Assembly: GCA_016795365.1 (NCBI GenBank)
Contig: JAEUHN010000011.1
Coordinates: 25,770 to 89,769 of the forward strand
Origin: Verrucomicrobiaceae bacterium
Lineage (GTDB): Bacteria; Verrucomicrobiota; Verrucomicrobiia; Verrucomicrobiales; Verrucomicrobiaceae
Length of the DNA stretch: 64,000 bases
Direction of reading: 5' to 3'
The translations under genes were made by a program, and so were the position numbers. The notes under the pieces were generated by a model. It was not told the origin of the DNA, ran no database searches, and saw nothing but the letters and a program-made list of their open reading frames with translations. Below are positions 42,640 to 51,853 of the stretch, one piece after another; within the stretch, counting starts at the first letter, position 1, and each line of letters starts with the position of its first letter.

Positions 42640-45048
42640 TCAATCAACGAAGCGAAACTCCGCGCTGGCGAGCAAGGACTGGCAAATCGCGGTGAATCGC
42701 GCGAGGTCGTCTCCACGGGCGGACTTGAAGAAGGTCTCGATCAGCGCTTGTTCCCTGTCATCCATGGCGCGGTTAAAGCAGAGTGCGAACGCGCGTTGAA
42801 GGCGCTCGGAGGCTGAGGGGGCTTCGTTCATTACGCGCTGTGCGAGGGCCTTGGCCTGGGCTTGAACGAAGGGGCCGTTCATGAGGTAGAGGGCCTGGAG
42901 CGGCACATTGGTTACGTCGCGGGCACCGGTGACGAGGTTGGGATTGGCTGCGTCAAATTGTTCGAGCACATCGGGCAGGTGATCGCGGACCACGGGCAGG
43001 TAAACCGAGCGGCGAGTGGTCCCATCGAGATCGGAAGGGAGCTTGGTGTTGAAGTCGATCATCGAGACGGACTGGCCATCGAGTTCCGCGACCAGCGATC
43101 CGGGACGGCGTGACACATCGAGCTGACCGGACACCGCGAGCATCGAATCGCGAATCACCTCGGCATCGAGTCGCCGACGATGGGCATGGCTGAGAAGGCG
43201 GTTGTCGGGATCTGATTCGATAGCACCAGGAGCGTTGTGGCTGGCGCTGCTTTGTCGGTAAGTCTGCGACATCACGATCTCTTTGATCATCGCCTTCACC
43301 GACCAGCCACCGTCCATGAACTTCACCGCTAGATAATCGAGCAACTCTGGGTGGCTGGGCCGCTCGCCGCTGAATCCGAAGTTGTCCACGGTTCGCACGA
43401 TGCCCGTGCCGATCAGATGGTGCCAGATGCGATTGACCATGACGCGGGCGGTGAGCGGATGATCGCGATGCGTCAACCAGCGTGCGAGTTCGAGGCGGCC
43501 ACTTTGTTTGTTCGGTCGAGGAGCCGAAACATCAAAGACCTGGGGAAACCCGCGTGCGACGACCTTGCCTGGATGAGCAATTTCACCGCGCTCGAAGAGG
43601 GGCGAGTCACTGATCTTTGATGCGTCCTTCGCACCCATGCACAGGGGCAGCGCACGACCTTGCTCATCGACGGCTTCGAGCTGGCCCTCGACTCCGCCTC
43701 GGGTCCACAGAATGCGCAGGGCGTTGGAGAGCAGCTTGTGGAATTCTCCGCTGAGGTCTTTTCCCTCGGCCTTGGCTTTGGCGATGTAGTCGTTTTGTTC
43801 TTGTTCATCGGCGTTTAGCCGGGCGAGTTGATCCTTGAGCTGTTTCACCCGGTCAGGTGGCAACGATCTGCCAGGAATCACTTGTCGTGGCAGGTCGGGA
43901 AGGCGGATGAGATGGCCATGGTTGTTGTTCTCCGAGTCGATCCAATTGCCGTAAAAGGTGGTGGTGCTCTTGAAGATGCCCGTGAGCGCATAGTAGTCCT
44001 CCATCGAGAAGGGATCAGTTTTGTGGTCGTGGCAGCGGGCGCAGGCGATGGAGCTGGCGGTGAAAGCGCGGGTGACGGCATCGAGTTGCTCGTCCGCCAC
44101 GTCGGCGGCGAACTGAGTTTTGTTCTGCTCATTGAGTCCTTTGGCTCCGATGGCGAGGAAGCCGGTGGCGGTCAGCAGGCGTGCGTGTTCGACGCCATTT
44201 CTGGCAGGAAGTAAGTCGCCAGAAATCTGTTCGGTAATGAAGCGATCAAAAGGAATGTCTGCGTTCACGGCATCAATGACGTAATCGCGGTAACGCCAGG
44301 CGTGAGGGAAGGTGAGGTTGGACTCGCGTCCGTTCGACTCGGCGAAGCGAGCTACGTCCAGCCAGTGCTTGCCCCAGCGTTCGCCGAAGCGAGGGCTCCG
44401 AAGCAGTTCGTCCACGGTAGCTTCATACGTGTCGCGGGAAAAGGCGGCGGCTTGTTCGGGTGTGGGCGGTAGGCCGATGAGATCGAGGTAGAGCCGACGC
44501 AGCAAGGTGATCCGATCGGCCTCGGGTGCAGGTTTCAGCTGATGCTCTGCGAGCCTGGCACGAATGAAGCCGTCGATGCCCTTCGAGTGATCCGCGGGCA
44601 TGAGTGGCTTTCGATAGCTCCAGAACTGCCGTCCCGATTCGAGATCGACAGGCGGACGCTCGACTGGATGAGTCGTTGAGGTTCGAGGATCAGGAGCACC
44701 GCTTTTGATCCAGGTCTCCAAGTCTGCGATGATCGAGGTTGGCAGCCGAGGTTTGTTCGGCGGCATTTCCAGGTCTGGATCGGTGTGCTTGATCGCGCTG
44801 AGCAAGAGACTCTTCGAGGGATCGCCCGGAACCACGGCGGGGCCACTGTCGCCACCCGTGCGAATGGCCTCGCGGGTATCGAGCCGCAGCCCGCCCTTCG
44901 ACTTGCCGGACGCGGCGGAGTGGCACTCGTAGCAGTGCTTCACCAACACCGGGCGCACCTTCGATTCAAAGTGCGAAATGCCCTCGTCACCGGACGCTGT
45001 CGAAGCAGCGATCAGCACCGCGATGAGGAGGGAGGTGCGAGGGCTCAT
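42640..45048 (-). CDS. DUF1549/DUF1553 protein with N-terminal PSCyt1 cytochrome domain
   Basis: An 802-residue exported protein. The signal peptide ends near residue 20, and the haem motif CYECH is at residues 39-43, followed by GGLRLDTREAI. DUF1549 carries LPPTPEQAAAFSRD and a second CxxCH, CARCHDHKTDPFSMEDYY. DUF1553 carries RLELARWLTHRDHPLTARVM and VPLQALYLMNGPFVQ. It lacks most of the middle insertion of the 1040-residue homologue at 44-3166. It begins 4 bases after the lipoprotein gene stop and is 6 bases before DUF1501. Confidence 0.92.
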   Translation of the reverse strand: MSPRTSLLIAVLIAASTASGDEGISHFESKVRPVLVKHCYECHSAASGKSKGGLRLDTREAIRTGGDSGPAVVPGDPSKSLLLSAIKHTDPDLEMPPNKPRLPTSIIADLETWIKSGAPDPRTSTTHPVERPPVDLESGRQFWSYRKPLMPADHSKGIDGFIRARLAEHQLKPAPEADRITLLRRLYLDLIGLPPTPEQAAAFSRDTYEATVDELLRSPRFGERWGKHWLDVARFAESNGRESNLTFPHAWRYRDYVIDAVNADIPFDRFITEQISGDLLPARNGVEHARLLTATGFLAIGAKGLNEQNKTQFAADVADEQLDAVTRAFTASSIACARCHDHKTDPFSMEDYYALTGIFKSTTTFYGNWIDSENNNHGHLIRLPDLPRQVIPGRSLPPDRVKQLKDQLARLNADEQEQNDYIAKAKAEGKDLSGEFHKLLSNALRILWTRGGVEGQLEAVDEQGRALPLCMGAKDASKISDSPLFERGEIAHPGKVVARGFPQVFDVSAPRPNKQSGRLELARWLTHRDHPLTARVMVNRIWHHLIGTGIVRTVDNFGFSGERPSHPELLDYLAVKFMDGGWSVKAMIKEIVMSQTYRQSSASHNAPGAIESDPDNRLLSHAHRRRLDAEVIRDSMLAVSGQLDVSRRPGSLVAELDGQSVSMIDFNTKLPSDLDGTTRRSVYLPVVRDHLPDVLEQFDAANPNLVTGARDVTNVPLQALYLMNGPFVQAQAKALAQRVMNEAPSASERLQRAFALCFNRAMDDREQALIETFFKSARGDDLARFTAICQSLLASAEFRFVD

Positions 45049-45052
45049 GACA

Positions 45053-46525
45053 TTACTTCGTTGATGATGAGCTATCGTTGCTCCTCTGCTTCAGCCAGCT
45101 TTCGGTGCTGCCTTTGGGCCAGGATTCGCTCAGGCAGCGGGTGTCGCCAGATGTGGTCCAGAGCATGAGCTGGGGGGGAGGCGTTGATCCATGCAGGGCG
45201 GCGAAGGTGAGTTCCGTCGGCGATTTCCATGCGGGGGCCGTCGTGCATTCCCAACGGGGATGTGCCGGAGAGATGATCTCGGTCTTGCCAGAGGCGAGGT
45301 CCACGATGGCGACCGCATCGGTGTAGGACTCCACGACGGCAACGCGTCGCCCATCGGGGGAGGCGACGAAGACATCGAGATTCGACGGCAGGGCTCCATC
45401 GGCTGAGGGGACTTGGGTGATGGATTTGTGATCTGCGGCGAGCAAGTAAAGCCGCGGATCGAGTTCGGTCTCGGGGCGAATCATCGGCAGGGTGATGGGC
45501 TGGCAAGCGAGCAGGACGCGACCATCGGGTAGGGCCTGGAGGCGTGGTTGATTGACTGTCAGCACCGTGGCTGCCGACTGGGGGCCTGCGAAGCGGTCAG
45601 GACCCTCGAATGACTTCCAAGTGCCATCGGGTTGCTTCTCGCTCTGGGGTTTCATCAAGGCTCCCGATTTCTGCACGGGGGTGGCGAATTGGATGCTCAT
45701 AAGTTTGCTTTCCTTGCCATCCATCGGCGAGGCAATGACGAGCGTGCGGCCATCGGGCATCCAGTCGTAGGCAGCGGAAGCCTTCTCCTTTACGACCAGA
45801 CTCTCACCACCCTCCAGGGGCATGACTTCCAGATTGGCTTCTTCTCCCTTGGCTTCCAGATGGAGGAAGGCGATCACTGGATGTTTTGGCGACAGGAGCG
45901 CCCGGAGGGTCGGCTGGAGAAGGCTGGAGCGAAGCACTCGTGGCTTGGCGAGGTGATCCAGTTTGAAGACACACAGCTCGTGCAAACGAAAGCCTGCGTT
46001 GTCGCCTTTGAATCCTTCGGCGATCCCCGCACCATCGTGCAGGGCGAGCATCAGTTTCTCGATCACTTCGGGGGCCCGTGAGTAGGCGAGTTTGGAGGCT
46101 GAATCCCAGCGCTTGAGTTGCGCTTCGCTGATATCCGCAAAGACACCTTCGAGCGACTTCTCCTTGTCGGGCATGCGGGCGGCGGCTTCGAGCATGGGCT
46201 GGAACGCAGGTGCCAGGGCTTCGACTTCTGCGGCTTCATCCTTGGAGATCACCGTGCGGACTTCATCCCAGCTCATCACCTTCCGCTCCCGCTGGCAGAT
46301 GAAACCACTGCCGTCCGGCAGCCAGGCGATCGAACTCAAGGCATTCGATGGATCGCCCGCGCCTTCAATCACAGGCCCCAGCGTGCCATCAGCCTTCATG
46401 ACGTGCAGACCATCCTTGAGCTGAACCAGGGCGCGATCACCTTGAGGCGACCACCAGAGGCGCTCTTCGGGATAGCAACTGGCTAGCCCGAGACAGACGA
46501 GAATAAGGAAGATGCGTGTTTTCAT
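45053..46525 (-). CDS. TolB/WD40-like beta-propeller lipoprotein
   Basis: A 490-residue lipoprotein (MKTRIFLILVCLGLASC, lipid Cys at residue 17). Propeller-like repeats are suggested by WWSPQGDRALVQLKDGLHVM, IAWLPDGSGFIC, YDWMPDGRTLVIASPMDG and VFVASPDGRRVAVVESY, each with the (W/A)SPDGR pattern of TolB/WD40 blades. The function is unknown; it may sense or bind substrates at the envelope. The start at 46525 overlaps the anti-sigma stop by 4 bases (ATGA), so translation is coupled. Confidence 0.78.
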   Translation of the reverse strand: MKTRIFLILVCLGLASCYPEERLWWSPQGDRALVQLKDGLHVMKADGTLGPVIEGAGDPSNALSSIAWLPDGSGFICQRERKVMSWDEVRTVISKDEAAEVEALAPAFQPMLEAAARMPDKEKSLEGVFADISEAQLKRWDSASKLAYSRAPEVIEKLMLALHDGAGIAEGFKGDNAGFRLHELCVFKLDHLAKPRVLRSSLLQPTLRALLSPKHPVIAFLHLEAKGEEANLEVMPLEGGESLVVKEKASAAYDWMPDGRTLVIASPMDGKESKLMSIQFATPVQKSGALMKPQSEKQPDGTWKSFEGPDRFAGPQSAATVLTVNQPRLQALPDGRVLLACQPITLPMIRPETELDPRLYLLAADHKSITQVPSADGALPSNLDVFVASPDGRRVAVVESYTDAVAIVDLASGKTEIISPAHPRWECTTAPAWKSPTELTFAALHGSTPPPQLMLWTTSGDTRCLSESWPKGSTESWLKQRSNDSSSSTK

Positions 46526-47007
46526 TGGAGGGCAGAAGTGTTGTTCGTTGGGTCGATGCGCACGACGGTCATGCCGCCCTTGGTGGAGTTGGTCACGAGG
46601 CGGTAGCGAGCCCAGGGGCTTGGAGTTCGTGCGGCTGGAGGTTGCTCTGGGGCGATGGCGGAATGGTTGGTTGTTACCGAAGAACTGCTGCTGGTGCGTC
46701 CAGCGATGAAGCCGCTGAGGCCGGTGATCAAGGCGAGTGCCGCTACGGCTGCCGCGCGTGCAGAGCGTTGCCAAAGTGTGACCGTGCGAGGCCTCGTAAC
46801 CGATGCGGACAAAGCAGTTATGAAGGCGAGTTCGGGATGGTGTTGAACGGTCGTCGCCGTGACGGCGAGCGACTCGCGAATGCGCTCAGCTTCGGTGCGT
46901 GACTCGGGGTGAAGCTCGAGGAAATGCTCCAGCATCTCGGCGGCCTCGGGTGCGAGTTCGCCCAGATGATGATCAATGACGAGGGCGTGAAGGGATTCGA
47001 TTTTCAT
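46522..47007 (-). CDS. Putative membrane-anchored anti-sigma factor
   Basis: A 161-residue protein encoded directly after the ECF sigma gene. The cytoplasmic N-terminus (LHALVIDHHLGELAPEAAEMLEHFLE) resembles the helical sigma-binding domain of ZAS/zf-HC2 anti-sigmas but has no cysteine zinc ligands. One transmembrane helix follows (AVAALALITGLSGFIAG, about residues 88-104), then a short periplasmic Ser/Thr/Pro-rich tail. Role is inferred from gene order and topology. A TTG at 47016 overlapping the sigma stop is an alternative start. Confidence 0.72.
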   Translation of the reverse strand: MKIESLHALVIDHHLGELAPEAAEMLEHFLELHPESRTEAERIRESLAVTATTVQHHPELAFITALSASVTRPRTVTLWQRSARAAAVAALALITGLSGFIAGRTSSSSSVTTNHSAIAPEQPPAARTPSPWARYRLVTNSTKGGMTVVRIDPTNNTSALQ

Positions 47008-47012
47008 GGGGT

Positions 47013-47522
47013 TCAAAGTTGGTCGGCATCGAGTCGTGCGCGCACGGCGGCGACGGCGTGGTGGAGTCGTGAACGAACGGTGCCGAGGGGAATGTCGAGT
47101 GCTTCGGCGATGTCCGCATAGGCGAGTCCCTGGGCAAAGCGGAGGTCGAGGATCTCGCGTTGCATGGGGTCGAGGGCTGCGATGGTTTCGCGTGCCGCAT
47201 GGACGCGGTCGTCAGTGGACGGGGCGGTCACATCGTGCTCGACGGCATCGAACGGCACCACCTTGTCGGCTTCTCGTTTCGAGGTCCAGAAGGCCTGGCT
47301 CACACGGCGTGCGATGCCGAACAAGTATCCGCGAGCACTCGTCGCCTGCCGGCCGTGCTCCAGGCTGCGGGCCATCTGGAGGAAGGTTTCTTGCACCAGG
47401 TCATCCGCCGCCTCGGGACCACCGTGACGCCGCGTGAAGTAACGTGCCAAGTCGCTGGCGCTCTCGGTAAAGAGGCGTTCCAGCAGAGGCGATGAATCTT
47501 GAGGCTGCACGAGCGAAAGCAT
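47013..47522 (-). CDS. ECF-family RNA polymerase sigma factor
   Basis: A 169-residue sigma-70-family protein. Region 2 is LARYFTRRHGGPEAADDLVQETFLQMARSL (DDLVQETF core), and region 4 is DPMQREILDLRFAQGLAYADIAEALDIPLGTVRSRLHHAV with a helix-turn-helix. It heads the operon sigma, anti-sigma, lipoprotein, DUF1549/DUF1553, DUF1501. I prefer the ATG at 47522 because a candidate ECF promoter would start transcription near 47551, downstream of the other in-frame ATG at 47555. Confidence 0.88.
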   Translation of the reverse strand: MLSLVQPQDSSPLLERLFTESASDLARYFTRRHGGPEAADDLVQETFLQMARSLEHGRQATSARGYLFGIARRVSQAFWTSKREADKVVPFDAVEHDVTAPSTDDRVHAARETIAALDPMQREILDLRFAQGLAYADIAEALDIPLGTVRSRLHHAVAAVRARLDADQL

Positions 47523-47557
47523 AGTCCGACAGCACCGCGAAGGTAAAGCTGTCATCC

Positions 47558-47587
47558 TCTACGTGGGTGAACGGCTCGAAAAGGTTC
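47558..47587 (-). promoter_or_regulatory. Candidate ECF-type promoter of the sigma/anti-sigma operon
   Basis: On the minus strand GAACC followed by TTTT, then 15 bases and CGTAGA, resembles the ECF pattern of a GGAAC -35 box and a CGT-type -10. This would make the operon autoregulated. The -35 overlaps an imperfect inverted repeat GTTC...GAAC at 47584-47600. Identified by eye only. Confidence 0.4.
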
Positions 47588-47618
47588 TCACTTCGTGAAC
47601 TTTTTCTTCGAGCGTATC

Positions 47619-48977
47619 TCAGGCGACGACAGGTCTGATCACATCGCCATAGACATCCGTCAGGCGGAAGTCGCGGCCTGCGTAGCGATACGTGAGATGC
47701 TCGTGATCGATCCCAAGGAGGTGCAGGATGGTGGCGTGCAAGTCGTGGATGCTGGTGGGGTTGTCTTGCGCGGCAAAGCCAAACTCATCGGTGCTGCCAT
47801 GCACGGTGCCGCCCTTGATGCCGCCGCCGGCCATCCACACGCTGAAGCCGTAGTGATTGTGATCGCGGCCCAGCTTCGACTTGCCACCTGCCAGCTCGAC
47901 GCTCGGTGTGCGACCAAACTCGCCGCCCCAAAGCACGAGCGTTTCATCCAACATGCCGCGCTGCTTCAGATCGTGCAGCAGAGCGGCGATGGGCTGGTCG
48001 ATCTCGCCCGCGAGCTTGCGGTGATTGAATTCGATGTCCGCGTGATTGTCCCATGGCTGGCCCGCGCCATGCCAGAGCTGCACCATGCGCACGCCGCGTT
48101 CGAGGAGCCGTCGGGCTATCAAGGTCTGTCGACCATGCACTCCGTTGCCGTAGAGGTCGCGGATGTGCTGAGGCTCCCTGGACACATCGAAGGCATCCGT
48201 GGCTTCGCTTTGCATGCGGAACGCCAGTTCGAACGACTGGATGCGTGCTTCGAGGCGGGGATCGGAACGTTCACGTTGGTGGGCGAGGTTGATGCGGCGG
48301 AGCAGATCGAGCTGCTTCATCTGCACTTGCGTGTCGGCGTGCGGGCTGCGGATGTTCTCGATGAGCTTGTCCACGTCTCCGTGTTTCGAGTCCACGTAAG
48401 TGCCCTGAAATGCTCCGGGCAGGAAGGCCGACTGCCAGTTCTCCGCACCTTTGATCGGCATGCCTCCCGGGCACATCGCCACGAAGCCTGGCAGGTTTTG
48501 ATTCTCGCTGCCGAGCCCATAAGTGAGCCACGCACCCATGCTCGGGCGGGCCTGGATCGAGTCGCCACAGTTCATGAGCATCAGCGAGGGCTCATGGTTC
48601 GGCACCTGCGCCTGCATGGATCGAATCACTGCGATGTCGTCGATGTGCTGCGCGGTCCTGGCAAAAATCTCACTCACCTCGATGCCGCTTTTTCCATAGC
48701 GCTGGAACTTGAACGGCGAAGGGAAGGCCGCGCCGGTCTTGCGCTCGGTGATGCGATGGCTCGGCAGGGGCTTGCCTTCATAACGGGAGAGTGCGGGCTT
48801 GGGATCAAAGGTGTCCACATGTGAGGGCCCGCCGTTGAGGAAGAAGTGAATCACTCGCTTCGCCTTGGGTGCGAAATGAGGTTTTGAGGTGCTCGCCTGC
48901 AAGTCCGCGAGCCCCAGCATCGCCAGGCCCATGCCCGAGCGGGCAAGGAAGTCGCGGCGGTGGAGAGGCGGAGGCAT
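47619..48977 (-). CDS. DUF1501 family protein (Tat-exported)
   Basis: A 452-residue protein with a Tat leader (PPPLHRRDFLARSGMGLAML). DUF1501 motifs: HFFLNGGPSHVDTFDPKPAL, MQAQVPNHEPSLMLMNCGDS, WGGEFGRTPSVELAGGKSKL then GRDHNHYGFSVWMAGGGIKGG, and HLLGIDHEHLTYRYAGRDFRLT. It is the third DUF1501 in the window. It lies upstream of the ECF sigma gene on the same strand (63 bases from the 47555 ATG), with no DUF1549/DUF1553 gene next to it. The start at 48977 is chosen because it opens directly into the Tat leader. Confidence 0.92.
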   Translation of the reverse strand: MPPPLHRRDFLARSGMGLAMLGLADLQASTSKPHFAPKAKRVIHFFLNGGPSHVDTFDPKPALSRYEGKPLPSHRITERKTGAAFPSPFKFQRYGKSGIEVSEIFARTAQHIDDIAVIRSMQAQVPNHEPSLMLMNCGDSIQARPSMGAWLTYGLGSENQNLPGFVAMCPGGMPIKGAENWQSAFLPGAFQGTYVDSKHGDVDKLIENIRSPHADTQVQMKQLDLLRRINLAHQRERSDPRLEARIQSFELAFRMQSEATDAFDVSREPQHIRDLYGNGVHGRQTLIARRLLERGVRMVQLWHGAGQPWDNHADIEFNHRKLAGEIDQPIAALLHDLKQRGMLDETLVLWGGEFGRTPSVELAGGKSKLGRDHNHYGFSVWMAGGGIKGGTVHGSTDEFGFAAQDNPTSIHDLHATILHLLGIDHEHLTYRYAGRDFRLTDVYGDVIRPVVA

Positions 48978-49097
48978 GGGGCTACTACGCGCCAGCCTTG
49001 CCATGTCTGGCGGGCACCTTGGGGTTTAGCGGGCGTGATCCCTTTGTTAAAATCCAGATGCGGCTTGCGTTAAGGCTGCTTCCATCCGCACTCACCT

Positions 49098-50462
49098 ATG
49101 CTCATGCTCCGTCGCACGCTCACTGTTCTGGCCCTGGCCAGTGTCTCTTCTGTTCAAGCTGGCAACTGGCCCAACTGGCGCGGTCCCAACCAGGATGGAA
49201 GCGCGAATGAAAAGGGGCTGCCCGCGAAGTTTAGCAAGAGCGAGGGAGTGAAGTGGTCTGTCGCCTTGCCAGGGCTCTCCGCCAGCGTGCCCGTGGTGTG
49301 GGGGAACAAAGTCTTCATCACGGCTCCGATTGAGGCGAGCAAGCAACTCGTGGCGCTGTGCTTCGATGCGACGACGGGCAAGGAGTTGTGGCGCAATGTG
49401 GTCTCCGAGGGCAGCGACCTTCAGTGGGACAACAAGAGCAACGTGGCCTCGCCTTCGCCGACGACGGATGGTGAGCGCGTGTTCTTCCTTTTTGCGCACG
49501 CGGTGGGAGCCTGCTACGACCTCGATGGCAAGCTGATCTGGAAGCGTGACTTCAAGGAAACACATGGCGCGTTCGGCACGCAGTGGACTTATGGATCCAG
49601 CCCGGTGCTCGATGGCGGCAAGCTTTACATCCAGGTGCTGCAGCGCAATGAGCCCTTCGTTTTCCAGGGCTTCGACAAGGGCACCCCGGGCAAGGACATG
49701 AGCAGCTACATTCTCGCTCTGGATCCGCTGACAGGCAAAGATGTGTGGAAGCACATCCGCCCCACACACTCGCAGGTGGAGTCTCTCGAAGCTTTCAGCA
49801 CACCGGTCTTCTGTGATCACGCAGGCAAGCGCACAATGCTCATCTCCGGTGGCGACACGCTGACCTTGCACGATGCAGCGACGGGTGCCGAGTATGCGCG
49901 TCTCGCGACGTGGAATCCCCTTGGCGATGCTTACAACAAGTTCTACCGCCTCGTGCCTTCGCCAGTGGTTGGTGACGGCGTTGCGCTCGTGTGTGCTCCG
50001 AAGAAGTCGCCCGTGTTCGCGATGTCCCTCGATGCCAAGGGCAAGGATGTGGCTCCGCTCTGGACCAGTGATTCGAAAATTGTGTCCAGCGATGTCGCGA
50101 CGCCCGCCTTTTATGAAGGCAGCTTTTATGTGCTCGACAGCGACCGCCGCACGATCAGCCGCGTGGAGTCGAAGACGGGCAAGGTGATCTGGGTGGGCGA
50201 CACCGGCAGCAAGGCGAAGTTCGAGTCCAGCCCGACCGTGGTGGATGGCAAGATCTACGCGACCAACTTCTGGGGCGACGTGTTTGTGGTCAAGGCTGGT
50301 GGCGACACGTTTGAATTGCTCGCTGTGAACGAGATGGGCGACGGCACCAAGCCCAATGGCGATGCCAAGTCCTGCCGCAGCAGCATTGCCGCAGCTAACG
50401 GCGCGCTCTTCATCCGCACGCAGGACAAGCTGTATTGCGTGGGTCAAGGCGCAGGCCAGTGA
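49098..50462 (+). CDS. Exported PQQ-type beta-propeller protein (BamB/quinoprotein-like)
   Basis: A 454-residue protein with a signal peptide (ends near SSVQAGN). Repeats with the PQQ-propeller tryptophan-docking pattern are seen: VKWSVALPGLSASVPVVWGN, CFDATTGKELWRNVVSEG, AHAVGACYDLDGKLIWKRDF, LALDPLTGKDVWKHIRP and VESKTGKVIWVGDTGSK. The start NWPNWRGPNQDG is common in planctomycete and verrucomicrobial members. No catalytic PQQ-dehydrogenase Asp is evident, so it is probably a structural or binding propeller. It is followed by a terminator. Confidence 0.88.
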   Translation: MLMLRRTLTVLALASVSSVQAGNWPNWRGPNQDGSANEKGLPAKFSKSEGVKWSVALPGLSASVPVVWGNKVFITAPIEASKQLVALCFDATTGKELWRNVVSEGSDLQWDNKSNVASPSPTTDGERVFFLFAHAVGACYDLDGKLIWKRDFKETHGAFGTQWTYGSSPVLDGGKLYIQVLQRNEPFVFQGFDKGTPGKDMSSYILALDPLTGKDVWKHIRPTHSQVESLEAFSTPVFCDHAGKRTMLISGGDTLTLHDAATGAEYARLATWNPLGDAYNKFYRLVPSPVVGDGVALVCAPKKSPVFAMSLDAKGKDVAPLWTSDSKIVSSDVATPAFYEGSFYVLDSDRRTISRVESKTGKVIWVGDTGSKAKFESSPTVVDGKIYATNFWGDVFVVKAGGDTFELLAVNEMGDGTKPNGDAKSCRSSIAAANGALFIRTQDKLYCVGQGAGQ

Positions 50463-50501
50463 TCGAGATCGAATCCGATGGAGCCCGAGGTGGCTCCAAG
50501 T

Positions 50502-50537
50502 GCGAGCGGGGGCCGAAAGCCTCCGCTCGCTTCTTTT
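50502..50537 (+). terminator. Rho-independent terminator after the PQQ-propeller gene
   Basis: A 12-bp GC-rich stem (GCGAGCGGGGGC with GCCTCCGCTCGC, one G-T pair) and CGAAA loop are followed by TTCTTTT, 39 bases past the stop. Confidence 0.8.
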
Positions 50538-50598
50538 GATGTCCAAGGAACCTCCGAAGTTGCCTGACTAGTGATCTTCGTGAACAGAATCGACCACC

Positions 50599-51846
50599 AT
50601 GAATCGCCGTCACTTTCTCGCTTCCTCGTCCGCCTTGACCGTCACCGCGTTGTTCGGTGCAACCCCGCCGAAACGCATCCTCCTGCGCTCCTCGTGGCAG
50701 ACGGTGAATATTGGTGACATCGGCCACACCCCTGGGATGCTGCGCTTGCTTGAACAGCACCTGCCCGATGCGGAGGTGAAGCTGTGGCCCAGTGACGTGA
50801 AGAACGGTGTGGAGGAGATGCTGAAGCAGCGCTTCCCCAAGGTGGAAATCGTCAAAGGCCCCGAGCACCTCAAAGCGGCCTTCAAGGACTGCGACTTCCT
50901 TCTGCATGGTTCGGGGCCCTCGCTCGTGGCACAGAAGGATGTGGCGAAGTGGGTGAAGGAAACGGGCAAGCCCTTCGGCGTGGGCGGCATTACGCTGCCG
51001 ATGCAGGGTTCGTCCTCTACCAAGCCGTCCTCAGACAGCACGATTTCCGAGACCATCAAGCTCCTCAGCCAGGCGAAGTTCGTCTTCTTCCGTGACTCGA
51101 AGTCGCTAGAACTCGCCAAAGCCAAAGGCTGCACCGCGCCGATCATGGAGTTCGGGCCCGATGGTGCGTTCGGAGTCGATTTGCGGGCTGAGGCAAAAGC
51201 GGAGGCCTTCCTCAAGGCGAATGGCTTGAAGGCTGGGGAGTTCTTGTGCTGCATCCCGCGTCTGCGCTTCACCCCGTATTGGGTGATTCCCAGCAAGAAG
51301 GCGAAGTTCGATGAGACCAAGCACACGCGGAATGAGGCGATGAAGGAGCACGATCACGCTCCCCATCGTGAGGCGATCACGCGCATCGTGCGCGAGACGA
51401 ACATGAAGGTGCTGCTGTGTCCTGAAGATGAAACGCAGATGGCGGTGAACAAGGAGATGATCCTCGACAAGCTGCCGGACGATGTGAAGGCCAAGGTCGT
51501 GTGGCGAGAGAACTACTGGCTGACCGACGAAGCCGTGAGCACCTACATCCGCAGCGCTGGCCTGTTTGGCAATGAGATGCACAGCCCCATCATGTGCATT
51601 GGCAATGGCATTCCCGCCATCGTCTGCCGCTGGGCCGAACAGACGACCAAGGGATTCATGTGGCAGGACATTGGCCTGAACGAATGGTTGTTCGACTTCG
51701 ATAATGAAGCCGACGTGAAGCGTCTCCCTGAGGTCGTGCTGGCGATGGCCAAAGACCCGGCTGGCGCTAAGGCGAAGGCCGTCAAGGCGCTCGAAGTCGT
51801 TCATGCCCGCCAGAAGGCGATGATGGACGCGGTGGCCCGGGGCTGA
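50599..51846 (+). CDS. Polysaccharide pyruvyl transferase family protein with Tat-like leader
   Basis: A 415-residue protein. The leader [20 protein letters not shown] looks like a twin-arginine signal. The body has the CsaB/polysaccharide-pyruvyl-transferase layout: [20 protein letters not shown] (NxGD), [49 protein letters not shown] and [20 protein letters not shown] (GT-B-like C-terminal half). Family members add pyruvate ketals to sugars using PEP in the cytoplasm, which sits oddly with export. It converges with the cassette D gene 7 bases away. Confidence 0.8.
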   Translation: MNRRHFLASSSALTVTALFGATPPKRILLRSSWQTVNIGDIGHTPGMLRLLEQHLPDAEVKLWPSDVKNGVEEMLKQRFPKVEIVKGPEHLKAAFKDCDFLLHGSGPSLVAQKDVAKWVKETGKPFGVGGITLPMQGSSSTKPSSDSTISETIKLLSQAKFVFFRDSKSLELAKAKGCTAPIMEFGPDGAFGVDLRAEAKAEAFLKANGLKAGEFLCCIPRLRFTPYWVIPSKKAKFDETKHTRNEAMKEHDHAPHREAITRIVRETNMKVLLCPEDETQMAVNKEMILDKLPDDVKAKVVWRENYWLTDEAVSTYIRSAGLFGNEMHSPIMCIGNGIPAIVCRWAEQTTKGFMWQDIGLNEWLFDFDNEADVKRLPEVVLAMAKDPAGAKAKAVKALEVVHARQKAMMDAVARG

Positions 51847-51853
51847 ACGTTGG

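Noticed and set aside
46526..46774. Upstream extension of the propeller lipoprotein frame
   Set aside because: It overlaps the anti-sigma coding sequence and reads as Arg/His-rich shadow. The lipoprotein signal starts at 46525.
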